A DNA stretch of 64,000 nucleotides, taken from contig CM077828.1 of NCBI GenBank assembly GCA_039720395.1, forward strand, positions 25,648,717 through 25,712,716, in the 5' to 3' direction. Shown one piece after another: positions 36,646 to 47,785 of the stretch; the stretch's first letter is position 1, and each line of letters opens with the position of its first letter. The notes below the pieces were generated by a model, which had not been told where the DNA came from, made no database searches, and saw only the letters and a program-made list of their open reading frames with translations. Both the position numbers and the translations under genes were made by a program. The DNA is from Liquidambar formosana (lineage: Eukaryota; Streptophyta; Magnoliopsida; Saxifragales; Altingiaceae).

Positions 36646-39600
36646 GGACGCCATTAATTTGGTAGGTTTTATCTCCAAGGAATTTTGCAATTTCATATGA
36701 GGACAATTTTTTGCCTAGGGTCGCCTCTTGTATTATCCCATATGACAGTTCCAAGTGACTCCCCTTTGTGTGGAGGGGCATGTTTGTTGTTTCATGGAAA
36801 ACCAAGGTTGTTTTAGTAATCTGGCTGTACCTATACTCTTCCAAATCATGCTAGGGCACCTAGTTGAGGTGAATAAATTAAATAAACTGTATAACAGGGA
36901 CAAGATGTAATCCTAGACACTAATGGTGGGTTTGGATAATGGATTTGTAAAATGGATTTGGGTTAAAATGGGATTTCAACCTTATCCGCTTCTACTATTG
37001 TTCCTATAATTTGATACTAAAATCTCATCTTAACCTAAATCCCTTTACAAATCTCTCATCCAAACAGACTATAATCCTTCAATTCTATCATACATTTGAC
37101 CTCATGATTTTTTTTTTTTTTCCAAAAATTTGTGGGTAGATAGAAGGTTTAAAACAGCCACTTCCCTTACAAAGCATAAAAATCTATCACCTTTAACTTG
37201 AGTGTTGCAATGGACAGAGAATTTCAATCAACACTTAGAATGTTTTTTACAAGATCACATCTTATAATTTTGATATTTCATTTTAAAAGTAAATGATCAC
37301 ATACTACAAACTACATTGTCTTAATATTAAAAAATTGCAAAAGAAAAGCATTTTACTAATTAACAATGTTTTGGGTGGTCTCAACACTTAAACGGACTCC
37401 TCAATTCCTTGTGCCAAATTCTAACTTCTCTCCTAATTCAAAAACGGGAATGATTTTTCCTATCCCATAAATTAGACCTCACCCAAGCCCCCACCCCCCT
37501 CTTTTTATTTATTTATTTATTTATTTTTATTTTTACGGTCAGGGTGTCCGGATCAATTTGCGCACACTTCGAGTAAAGCTCTCCTCAGACGATCTTAAGG
37601 ACGCACTCCCCCTTATTGGCTTGATACATTCAAGAATTAATTCCTAAAGTATTCTCCAACCCATTTTTTTCAAATGGCTTATTATAGTTCCGAAACCTCT
37701 CCCTAAAAAATGGGAAGGTTGTGTAGGGTAACACGACAGTCTATCATTATTTTTTGCTATGTTGGACATTCATACATGCAAACACATCTCTAACATATAA
37801 ATCGCCATTTTTTTTTATTTTTTATTTTTTAATTTTTAAAGACGTGTCCGTAATTGCAAGATAAGCATTTTCCAAAATTGAAAGTAAGAGAAAAGGTTTC
37901 TCTACATTTTCAGCTTTACCTCACACATCTCAAAGCTGAAATTTGGGCTCTACCCATTAATATTCACCATCCATGAATCGATGTCAAACCTTGTGCTATC
38001 ATCTACCACATGTTACAGCTATGTTGCCCATCCTTTGATGCATGTTACTTATGTAACAGGAAAAAAAACTGCCCAAGAGGCCCATCACTTTGGAGTTAAT
38101 TTTGCACGTGCATTATAGATGATCATGTGGATAAGATGTGACCGCAGTGCATGACAATGAAATTGTCACAAGCTCCCATTCCTAGATGTGACATTTTGGG
38201 GGCACATGCATGCCAAAAAACCTAATCAAGAAACTGCATGTTGTAAGGAGATAGTCCCTGTCACTTACCATCACTGATAGCAAAATGGGGCAGTCGATTT
38301 TGCAGTGGGTAAAGATCAATCAATCATGGCCACATGATGGTGTTACTATCTTGGGCATGGCACAAGGATACTTTCTAATGATGCCTTAGAATTGGTTAAC
38401 CAATATGATAGTTTTGCTAGGTAAGTTAGGCACAGCCCTTGTAGGTTGAACTTTCTGTTATGACAAAGAAAAGAGTTAGGCGCATGGAGTGTGGTGATGG
38501 AAAGGTGAAAGCTTCTCGATCTCAGACTCATGTAAATCCTTTTGACATAGAGAAGTTCGTGTTTATCACTGCTTCCATCAATCTGGGGACGTTCTTTGAT
38601 GCATTTCCAGTTCATGCAGTGTACGTCATGCGCTTTCTGAGCTCTCTTTCTCTCTCATATTCATATAAGATTGAAAACCATTTCTCATGTCAACAGCAAT
38701 CTTAACACATGATTGGGGAAACATTTCTTCTGCAATAATTTCTTCTTGGGGAGGGTAGCATGTTACCATTCGAAGGCAGTCTTACTTTTATTCTTTTTTT
38801 TTTTCTTTTTTTGGTAATATGGTTAAGAAATTCAATATACCAATATATCAATATATACTTATACTAAAACTCAAATTTAAGACCATCCCTCAACATAAAG
38901 GAAAGAAGTGTCATTAGACGAGAAGGTCATTAGACCACAAGGTCATTGACAAAACAACCTTACTAGTGGCATACTTATATTGCATAATTGATTATGTGTG
39001 CCTAGCAAAATTATTTACCTAAGTAAATAGCACCCAAGCACAAGCACAAACTCTTATTTGAATGAAAGTAATGGTGTGGGACGTTTCATATATACATCCG
39101 CTTGAGACGAATCAAATGGTGTAGAGTTGTCCATGACATGCAGTATGGGTCCGATGACGCGGCAATTCGACCTTCGTGCTTAACATCTCCCTTATGCACT
39201 GCACACACACAATAAAAATAAAAATAAAAGAAAAGAAAAGAAAGAAAAGGAAAGAGAAGATGATTATAATAGCCATACTAGTGTTTAATCCTAAGAGTTT
39301 TGGGCATGGTCTTGGCCACTTCGAGACCGCAAACTTGAAAACAATGTATTTGCGAGCTGCGACTTGGAAGGTTTGATGATCCCAACACTCTTTGCTAAGC
39401 ATCCCCTACCCACACCCGTCCGAGTATAAATAGAACCGTATACTCACCATATCCGACCATTGAGCTCATAATTAGGGCATTTCAGACCATCAACCAATAC
39501 TAATGAATGATCTACTTAGCCAGAATTAAATAAAGGCTGGATCTAAATCCATACCCATTAAGCTTTATTATTACTTGTTGAGTGAGCGATCAAGTTCAAT

Positions 39601-40773
39601 ATTCATAAATAAACATTGATACTCATTTATTAATATTAAAGAGATTATGAGTATCGATTATCAAAAAAATAAAAAATAAATAAATAGTGAATGTGAACTT
39701 TTGTCTCAACTAATTTTTTAACAATATCATATGATCCAGCATACAAGTCATGTGACATGACCAATCTCCTAATTAGGAGTTGGGCTCGCCCTTATTCATG
39801 CAAGTGAAGCATGTTTATTTTTTTCATTTGGCTAAATAAGAGTAAGAACGTTTCTTAGAGCATCTCCAATCCAAGATAGTTATTTTGATGAGTTGAAAGT
39901 TACTTTTAGCTCAAAAAGTGTAAAAATAGCTCTCTACAATAAAAATAGCTCTTTGCAAGTAAAATGACTTGCTTTAATGAAGCAAAAGCTATTTTTTAGC
40001 TTACCTAGTTTTTTTTTTTCTTTCCAACTATTATTCCCCACATGGTCAAATTACTCAGAGCTAAATTGAGAGCCAAATTTGGCTTTCAGTTTAGTTTCGA
40101 ACTATTTTAGTTCACTATTTAATTCTCTCATTGGAGAAAGTCCTTTGAAGTTAAAAGTCATTTATAAGTTTAGCTCTCTCATTGGAGATGCTCTTCTTAG
40201 TTTACATGAAAAATATAATTTAGTTGTTTTTTTTATCTTTTTGTACAAAAAAAATTTTAGTTGACTTCTCTTAGAAGAGTTGAGACTCAACTCTCTTCTA
40301 AAACCCTTAAAACCCTAAAATTTTAAAAATTATCTAATTAATTTTTAAATAAATGAGAAGTCCAATTTATAATTTTGTGATGTTTCTTAATAAATAAAAG
40401 AGTGGTGTGGATTTAAACCCACCCTGAATAAAACATTATGCCTTTCAACAAAAAATAAAAATAAAAATAATAATTCAACAATGCTTGGACTACCTTTTGG
40501 GTCCTCTCTCTGGGCGAAGAGATCAGCTCTGCTTCCCCTGCCTCACACACTCATATCTTTCATCATCACTCACAAGACTCCCTCTCTTTCTAAACCGTAC
40601 TTCACAAACTCGCCTCTCTCTCTCACTCTCTCTCTCTCTCTCTCCCCTAATTCCCCATTTAAATAACACATCTTTTCTCACTTACCTTCAATTCACACAC
40701 ATTCCCTCACTCCGGACTCCATTCGAAATCCGGATTCCCGCGTTGTGTCTTGGAAGAATTCGGGGGTTTTAAA

Positions 40774-43700
40774 ATGGATCCTCCACTAGTCAATGAATCT
40801 TCGTTTTCGCCCGCCAACCCTTCGTCGTACAGTTTGGCCGAGATTTGGCCCTTAGGTGCTGGAATTGGGGACCCAAATGGGGGTTTGGGCCTCCGAATGA
40901 GTAATTTGGGTCAGAATTTAGGTGGGCTTGTGGAGACTTCGGCGAATCGAGATGGGTCGGCGGAGGAATCGACGGTGACGGAGCAGAGTGGGAGTCGAAG
41001 TGGCGGGAGGAAGCGCGTAGATGCGAATTCGGAGGATGAGTCCTCGAAGATTGTTTCCACTAGTAGTGGCAATGACGTGGTTGGTCTTTCGATTCACTTT
41101 TTGGGTTTTTAACTATTTTCATTTGTATCTGTTTGGCTGCTGAGAAAACGGCAGAAAAGGAAAAAAAAAATTGAAAATTTTATTATATAAGTTGTTTTGG
41201 TTTTATAACAAAAACTTCACCTTTAGATTTGGTTTGATTTGTTATGTCTTTTTGTTTTTTTTTAATTATAATTTTTTTGGCTATTTTCCTTCCCCATGTT
41301 TGGTTGTTGAGAAAATGAGGAAAAGAAAAGAAAAGAAAAGGGAATTTTGAATTATATATTTCAACTTTCAGCTTCTTCAAGAAAAGAGAAAACTTTGCTG
41401 AAACAAGTTAAAACTATTTGTATTAAGATTGAGATTTTGGTTTCTCTTCTTTTCCTTCTTAGCGACCAAATGAGGCATTTGGTTTATTCATATGATATTG
41501 GGAGTCTTCTGCTGATTGTGAGCTTTGTTCTGGGAAGAATTTGTATGTTATTACTCCGTATTATTATTATTATTTTGGGGTGATTTTCCCATTGAGAATT
41601 AATATTTTAACGGCCAGTCCATGATGTTAAACGGCCCTTGATGGAACTGAACGGCGTAAAAGGATCCATATGGCTGACCTCAAAGTTTTAAGTCTTTGGG
41701 TTTTAAAGAAAGAATTTTTGTTAATTGAGATTTGAGACTACATATAATTTGGGGTCTGAACAGTAAAGTCATTTAAATTTTCTTTTTGGTCAACAGAATG
41801 ATTCGAATGGTAAACGGATGAAAATATCGGGATTCCGAGATGAAAATGGCAGTTTGAAAGCTGAAGTGGAAACGAGTTCAGGAACTGGTAACAAGTCAGC
41901 TGAACAAAGCACCAAACCTTCCGAGCTGCCCAAACAAGACTATATCCATGTGAGAGCAAGAAGGGGTCAAGCTACTGATAGCCACAGTCTAGCAGAGAGA
42001 GTAATTCACTTCAGTCTTCTTAAAGTTTAATTTCTGGGATTCTCAGTAGCTAAAATAAAAAACAAGTTTTTAATGGAGTTAATGACAGGCTAGATCCAGA
42101 TGTATAGGGGACAATTGCTTATTTATTTATTATTGGCATATATTCTAATTGTGGGACATTGATTTAAAGCAGTTTGTCTTATACATTGATGTAGAATGGA
42201 TCTGCATTTTGAAACTGATTGTTTTGGCAGGCTCGGAGAGAAAAGATCAGCGAGAGGATGAAGATTCTCCAAGATTTGGTCCCTGGATGTAATAAGGTGT
42301 TCATTGTTGTCTTGTGATTTTATGTTACTCCTAGTACTCAATTAAATCCAGCCAAGCTCGATTTAATTTAGTGTAGGCAGATATTTTGATGAATGCTTTG
42401 CCTTTTTTATTCTATCCTTTCTTCTTCTTTTTTGCCTCATTCTACAATTGAAAAATTCCACTGATGTTTATTAGTAAACATCCAGGAAAATATATCTAAG
42501 TTTCAGTTCCAATTTCATTCAGTGTTCTTCACACAAACTGTATATTGTATTTATTTTTCTGGGGTTTGATCAGGTTATTGGAAAAGCGCTTGTCCTTGAT
42601 GAGATTATCAATTACATCCAGTCTTTACAGAGTCAGGTCGAGGTATATATATATATATATATATCCCTATTTTTAGTATGTTGATTGCCGCACTTTGACA
42701 TTGTTGTCTTTTACACTGTTGAATCTGAATCTATGCTATGTTAATTGGATGCTGTAGTTCCTGTCAATGAAGCTCGAAACAGTTAATTCAAGGATGAACC
42801 CCACCATTGAAGGATTTCCTTCAAAAGAGGTGAGTGCACTGATTTATTACTTAACGTTTCTGCCAATGTAAAAGCTATTAAAAGAGATAGTATGGGGCTA
42901 CTTCCTATTTTTTATCTTTTAAAAGCTTATTATTTTTTAACTCCTTGTTAGTTGTTAGAGTGAAGTCTCTGCTTTTAGAGGAAGAACTCACATCATCAAT
43001 GAATCCCACATGGTAGTTATAAGGTCATCAGCCTAAAAAGGGAAAGTTGGCAAAACTCTGTTACTTAGCTAGTATTAATTCCATTGGATGCCACAGGTAA
43101 ATCCCTTGATTAAAATATTGGAATCCCCTATGGTGTTTTCCTCTGTGTGTGTATTCCTTTCTTAAACCTCTGTTACTTAACTAGTATTAATGTAATTCAG
43201 TTGGATGCCACATTTAACCTCTAGATTGAAAGATTGAAATCCCATGTGTTATCCCGTGCATATATGCATGTGTGTGTTTCTTTCTTTATGCACCCTAGGG
43301 ATTGTTGGCAATTTAGGCTTTACCATAAAATTGAGCCTGCTTCATGGCCGGTTTGGTATAGCTTATGAGGTAAATACTTTTCATATGACACTTTGCTGGT
43401 TTTAAAGTCTAAACAATGAATCAGATCACAACAGAAATTCAAATTTCAAAAATATTTTTGAACTGTTATTGACTGGGTCTCACGTCAGTTACATCCCTTA
43501 TCCATCCCAAATATTCTTATTTGGATGATTCTCGCATTGTAGACATATGGACAATATTGACTTCATATATTCAGTACCACTATGTTAATTGTATTTAATT
43601 CACAAATGAAACTTTAGATTTTGTTATTAATGAATTTAGGGAAGAGAATAAGAAATTTTTTAGGAGATATGCTATGTTATTTAGTTTTTGTTATCACTAG

Positions 43701-43988
43701 ATTATATACTTATCAGTAAATGAGTGTTAGATGGATAAGGAAACTCGTTTTTAAAAGGAGCACAAATATTTGTTAGGAGCATAAAGTTCAGGAAGACGCA
43801 ATTTTGTTGGACGTTTCTCTGTTTTATGATTCTTCTAACCAGTCAAACTGGTGTTTTAGCTTGGGGCACAGGCATTTGATGCTGCTGGAATGATATTTGG
43901 CCCACAAGCAACAAGGGAATATGTTCAAGGATCACAAACAGAGTGGCTGCATATGCAACTTGGTGGCAATTTTGAGAGAGCAACATGA
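40774..43988 (+). CDS. bHLH79: bHLH transcription factor, bHLH79-like, 6 exons
   Basis: Nuclear factor expected to bind E-box/G-box DNA as a dimer. Exons 40774-41079, 41797-42000, 42231-42296, 42574-42642, 42758-42829 and 43860-43988 all join in phase 0 at GT-AG sites and encode 281 aa, the length I recall for Arabidopsis bHLH79. The start [19 protein letters not shown] and the end EWLHMQ.GGNF match that protein. The bHLH region (about 155-215) has basic-region residues H165, E169 and R173, the combination linked with G-box recognition, then helix-loop-helix [20 protein letters not shown] and a continuing coiled part. Preceding it is the conserved [20 protein letters not shown]. Residues 60-150 are Ser/Gly/Glu-rich and likely disordered. 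Intron 5 is 1030 bp. Parts of intron 5, exon 6 and the 3' UTR were copied into the GLP cluster downstream. Subfamily call confident; function in this plant not shown. Confidence 0.92.
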
Positions 43989-44405
43989 TTTACAGAGATT
44001 TACCATCAATTGGCATTTGGCAACAATGGATCAAGTGGCATAATTAGTCTATCAGTTTGTCATCTTTGATTGAAGGGTTCTTTATCATTGGTTTCAACAT
44101 CTGGTGCGGAGCTGAATTCCTATATATGTGACTGTTGTTAGATTTGTAATCAGTAGTACCATATCTTTTGTAGAAAAATGCATTTATCTTAATATGTATC
44201 ATCTAACTGTATTCACTCTTCATTGTAATGGACTTGAAACAAAATTTCCTTAGGATGATATTGTAGTTCTTGAACTCTTTGTAACCAAAGGATTGTGCTA
44301 TTTAGAATTTCTAATCCTCTTCTTTTATTATATGTTGGTTTTTTTTTATTTATAGAATGGAGTGATTTATAACTGACAACGAATTCATGTCAAAAACTTA
44401 GAATC

Positions 44406-44442
<37 letters not shown>

Positions 44443-44691
44443 TCATAAAAATGACTGACAACTGGATCAATTATTTGTAAAAATGAGAGACAAAACCATA
44501 AAATCACTGAACAATATTATTATTTGTAAAAATGAGAGACAAAACCATAAAATCACTGAACAACACTCATAACTATTTTTGGATGAAGTCTGAACAATGG
44601 TCATTACTTAGCCAACCTATATATATATATATATGAAGTAATTTAAAAATAAAATAAAATCTTCAATCAGAAGAACTTATTCAAGAATAGC
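43989..44691. other. Shared 3' region between bHLH79-like gene and GLP-1 (convergent genes)
   Basis: Holds the bHLH 3' UTR and, from the other side, the GLP-1 3' UTR. A (TA)n tract lies at about 44411-44440 and a shorter one near 44620-44633. A 40-bp sequence (aaaaatgagagacaaaacc...) is directly repeated at about 44478 and 44527. Segments such as cttttgtagaaaaatgcatt (about 44167) and gaatggagtgat (44356) recur next to the other GLP copies. Confidence 0.7.
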
Positions 44692-45369
44692 TTAAGCACC
44701 AAACTTGGATTTTATGCTATTGACAACATTTTCTTCCACTTGGAAGGTCTTGGTCAAGACTCCATTAGGAATTGTAGGAGTTGAAGCAAAGAGTGTCAAT
44801 GGCAGGACTTCAGCCCCAGGCAACTGACTGTTGAAACCCGTGATGGCAAGGGCCTTGCCGTTCCCTACATTTTGTTGGAAGTGCATGAGTCCCCGAGGAA
44901 TCACAAACATCTGCCCAGCAGTCAAAACTTTAGAGTAAAACACATTCCCTGTTGTCACAAATCCTACAAGGAGCTTCCCCTTAATGACCAAAACGGATTC
45001 AGAAGAACGAGGGTGTATGTGGGGCGGGTTGACTCCACCGGGGGCAAAGTCAACTCGGTTCATCGATATTCCAAGAGTGTTGAGCCCAGGAAACGCTTCG
45101 ACATTTCCTGCAGTCACACGAGATCCAAATACGTTTGTTGTATTCCCCTCTTTGCTCAACCCATCAAAGAAGAAATCATCTGAAGTCACTTTTGATGCAG
45201 GTTTGCAGGGGAAGCCATTGACAGATTCTGAGGCATTCAAATCTGCAACACAGAAGTCCTGTAATGGATCAGGGTCGTAGGAACGGGAAGGCAAGGGGAG
45301 AAGCATTAACACTGCCAGGCAGAATAGAAGGTAGAAGGGTGGGCTTGATACAGAGATCATGGTAGCCAT
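44692..45369 (-). CDS. Germin-like protein 1 of the cluster (secreted cupin), single exon
   Basis: Secreted apoplastic cupin; germin-like proteins form manganese-binding oligomers, some with superoxide dismutase or other activity, but the activity of this one is unknown. 225 aa. Signal peptide residues 1 to about 30 (hydrophobic [15 protein letters not shown]), mature start near DPDPLQDFC. Disulphide cysteines C40 and C55. Cupin box 1 has metal ligands H117, H119 and E124 (HIHPRSSE); box 2 has H163 ([10 protein letters not shown]). N-glycosylation sites at NAS (45-47) and NTT (76-78). The MATM start at 45369 was chosen because all four copies share it; an in-frame upstream ATG at 45456 would put a non-conserved extension before the signal peptide. 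Most diverged member of the cluster: it has HPRSSES where copies 3 and 4 have HPHATET. Confidence 0.92.
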   Translation of the reverse strand: MATMISVSSPPFYLLFCLAVLMLLPLPSRSYDPDPLQDFCVADLNASESVNGFPCKPASKVTSDDFFFDGLSKEGNTTNVFGSRVTAGNVEAFPGLNTLGISMNRVDFAPGGVNPPHIHPRSSESVLVIKGKLLVGFVTTGNVFYSKVLTAGQMFVIPRGLMHFQQNVGNGKALAITGFNSQLPGAEVLPLTLFASTPTIPNGVLTKTFQVEENVVNSIKSKFGA

Positions 45370-46740
45370 GGGCTTCTGTTTTGAATACTGATAGGTAGCT
45401 AAAAAAAAAATGGAATTGGGATGGTTTGTATTGATAAAAAATCTTGGTTCCTTCAAGTAGTCCTCTTCCTATGTAGGAATTCCATAGAAAAGTATTGCTT
45501 TGTATTTAATGCCAGAGAAGGGTGAGTGGTTGAGGTTTGTTGATTTTAGACAAATAATGTAAAGAGGATAAGTAAATGTTACGGCAAGTGGATGGAATTT
45601 AAGCCAAGACTTTGACTCTTACCAGTATTTTTCGTTATTTTATTATGGGAGTTGATGTCAACATGTCAGTAGCTGCCTAGCTGGTTAAGGGAGGGCTTTA
45701 TAACGACTGATCTTGGTAAAGCAAGCTTTTAACAGGCTGTTTGGGAATCACAAAAGCTCGACTAGTTGAAGATGAGTCTGATTAGTTTTGATTTTGCTAT
45801 TGTTTAGTAAGTCTTTTTTAACTGGTAAGATTGTTCAGTCCCATGTTAAAAGAGTAAGTCATAGAAACAGTGTTATTTTTATTTTATTTTTTTGTAAACC
45901 AATTATGAAGTTGGTTCACTTAAAACCGAATGACATTAGAGGAGCGACCTAGTCCAATCCAATTATAAGAATTCCCAATCAGACCCTAAATGGGAATAGA
46001 AGACTCAGTCGTTGGACTATTATTCTATCAAAGGACCAATTGGATAGGTATGTTTGCATGGGAATAGGGTTCTAGTTCTTGACTCATAATTCTAGCTAGA
46101 GGACAAGTCTGTTGACAGCGTTTACGAAAAATGGGACAGGGTGATCTTCGTTGTAACCTAACCCTCCTTGTAGCTTGCTGGCTTTGCGTGTGAATTGCGA
46201 AACCCAAGTCTTTGTTAGACAGAGAAAGCAGAGCCGAAAAATGGATAATCTCCATAGTGGTTACAAGCTGACTTCTTCTTCTTCTTAATTTTTATTTTTA
46301 TTTTTATTTATTTATTTTTTAATAAAAGTAAAAGCATGAAAAGGAATCCTAACATCTCAACTAGGTTGATTACGGACTCCTTAAACCTTAAAAAACATTA
46401 ATTTCGCTTATTGGGTGGAAGAAAAGTGAATGGAAGACTGAGTAACCAGGTCTTTGAGAGCAGCCATGTCCAATGGAGCGAACGTTCTGGGGACTATTAT
46501 GCAGAAACCGCATATCACAGGGATTAGTTTGGACCCAACTTTCGAGGAGTAGCCTACAATACCCCTTGTTGGGTCAAAAAAAAAAAATAAAAATAAAAAT
46601 AAACCGACATTTAATATGGCTCTTCATTAGGGTCAATGGTAGATGATAGATATAGACTTTCTTATCCTACAATTATTAAACATTTTACCGAAGGCGACAT
46701 TGTCATTAGAAGAAATAATAGCAATAAAAGATAGGATTAT
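45370..46740. other. Upstream region of GLP-1 with MITE-like element; start of duplicated block
   Basis: No strong TATA box equals the one shared by the other GLP copies; tatttaat (about 45503-45510) is the nearest candidate. From about 45827 rightward the sequence is duplicated at 59537 onward. A segment near 46590-46740 (atgatagat, cattttaccgaaggcgacat, gcaataaaagatag) recurs at about 49650-49740, marking the repeat unit boundary before GLP-2. Confidence 0.6.
45735..45986. mobile_element. MITE-like element with GGTCTGTTTGGGAA ends upstream of GLP-1
   Basis: Left ggctgtttgggaat; reverse complement of right end gggtctgattgggaat. The interior matches 33231-33467. The left edge of the large duplicated block (45827 = 59537) falls inside this element, and related sequences ending in cccaaacagaccc lie in the upstream regions of GLP-2 and GLP-4 (about 49030 and 62630). 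Confidence 0.6.
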
Positions 46741-47020
46741 TTGTTTCACTTTTGTAGGAAAAATGCATTTTTCTTCTTGAGTAAACTACTGTACCAATTC
46801 TATAGAATGGAGTGACAATAAACCAACAACTGAATTCATGGCAAAAGCATAGAATCTTTTAACATGTATATATGATAACAACAACCGATCGATCAGCTTA
46901 TGAAAAGGAAAGAAACAACCATAAGGATGACTGAGCAATCTTCAGTACTTATTAGCGAAAAACTGAATAGAAAGACAGGAAACAATCTTCAACAAGACGT
47001 ACTCCTTCGATCAAGAAGGC

Positions 47021-47700
47021 TTAAAAAGCACCAAGCTTGGATTTTATGCCACCGACAACACATGCTTCTACTTGGAAGGCCTTAGTTAACACATCATTAG
47101 GAATCGAAGGCGTTGAGGCAAAGAGTGTTAATGGAACAACCACAGCCCCAGGATTTTGGCTGTTGAAAGCTGTGAAGATAAGGGCCTTGCCTTCTCCTAC
47201 GTTTTGTTGGAAGTGCACAAGCCCCCGAGGAATGACAAACATCTGCCCGACACCCAAAACCTTTGAGTAAAACACGTTCCCTGTTGAAACAATCCTACAA
47301 GGAGCTTCCCCTGAATGACCACACCGGTTTCAGTTGCATGAGGGTGTATGTGGGCCGGTTAAGACCACCAGGAGCAAAATCCACTCGGTTCATTGAATTT
47401 CCAAGTGTGTTGAGCCCTGGAAACGCAAGGACATTTCCTGCAGTCACTTTAGAGCCAACTATATTTGATGTATTTCCCTCTATGCTCAACCCATCGAAGA
47501 AGAAGTCATCTGAAGTCACCTTTGATACGGGCTTGCAGGGGAAGCCATTAACAGATATGGAGGCATTCAAATCTGCAACACAGTAAGTCCTGTAACGGAT
47601 CAGGGTCAGAAGAAAGGGAAGGCAGGGGGAGAAGCAATGGCACTATCAGGCAGAATAACAGGTAGATGGGTGGGCTTGATTTAGAGATCATGGTAGCCAT
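47021..47700 (-). pseudogene. Germin-like protein 2, frameshifted copy
   Basis: Nearly identical to the GLP at 60625-61305 but with three single-base frame breaks when the two are compared: an extra base near 47584 just after the signal peptide (within the codons for DFC), a missing base near 47354 that destroys the HIH metal site, and a missing base near 47292. Two remaining open pieces (47295-47570 and 47021-47275) are in different frames. It also has otherwise conserved positions changed near the C-terminus (S to C, D to G). A TATA box is still present upstream. Sequencing error could explain one indel but hardly three confined to this copy. Confidence 0.88.
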
Positions 47701-47776
47701 GGGTTTCTGTTTCAAGTATTGCTAGGTAGCTAAAAGATGTTATTGGGATGGTTTAATTTTTGGAGAAGATCATGGA

Positions 47777-47785
47777 TATTTATAG
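47777..47785 (-). promoter_or_regulatory. TATA box of GLP-2
   Basis: ctataaata on the minus strand, about 80 bp upstream of the ATG at 47700. Same position and sequence as in GLP-3 and GLP-4. Confidence 0.7.

Larger units (their letters stand above)
32955..40773. other. Long gene-poor spacer
   Basis: Nothing that reads as a gene in nearly 8 kb. It holds a MITE-like element at 33231-33467, a related sequence probably inverted near 35220-35430 (ending tttgccaaacaa), poly-T runs at 33815-33832, 34080-34096 and 36403-36436, a local direct duplication at 36527-36645, and AT-rich unique sequence. The last 200 bp are rich in CT repeats (40615-40645) and hold a TATA-like tttaaata near 40657, about 110 bp before the bHLH start codon, so they are probably its promoter and leader. 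Confidence 0.6.

Noticed and set aside
37537..37620. Non-AT-rich patch (ggtgtccggatcaatttgcg) considered as a gene or RNA fragment
   Set aside because: Looks like a piece of a dispersed plant repeat, but no ends, frame or fold could be found to support a call.
44692..45456. Longer GLP-1 starting at 45456
   Set aside because: The extra 29 residues are not conserved in the other copies and would bury the signal peptide; the MATM start at 45369 is shared by all.
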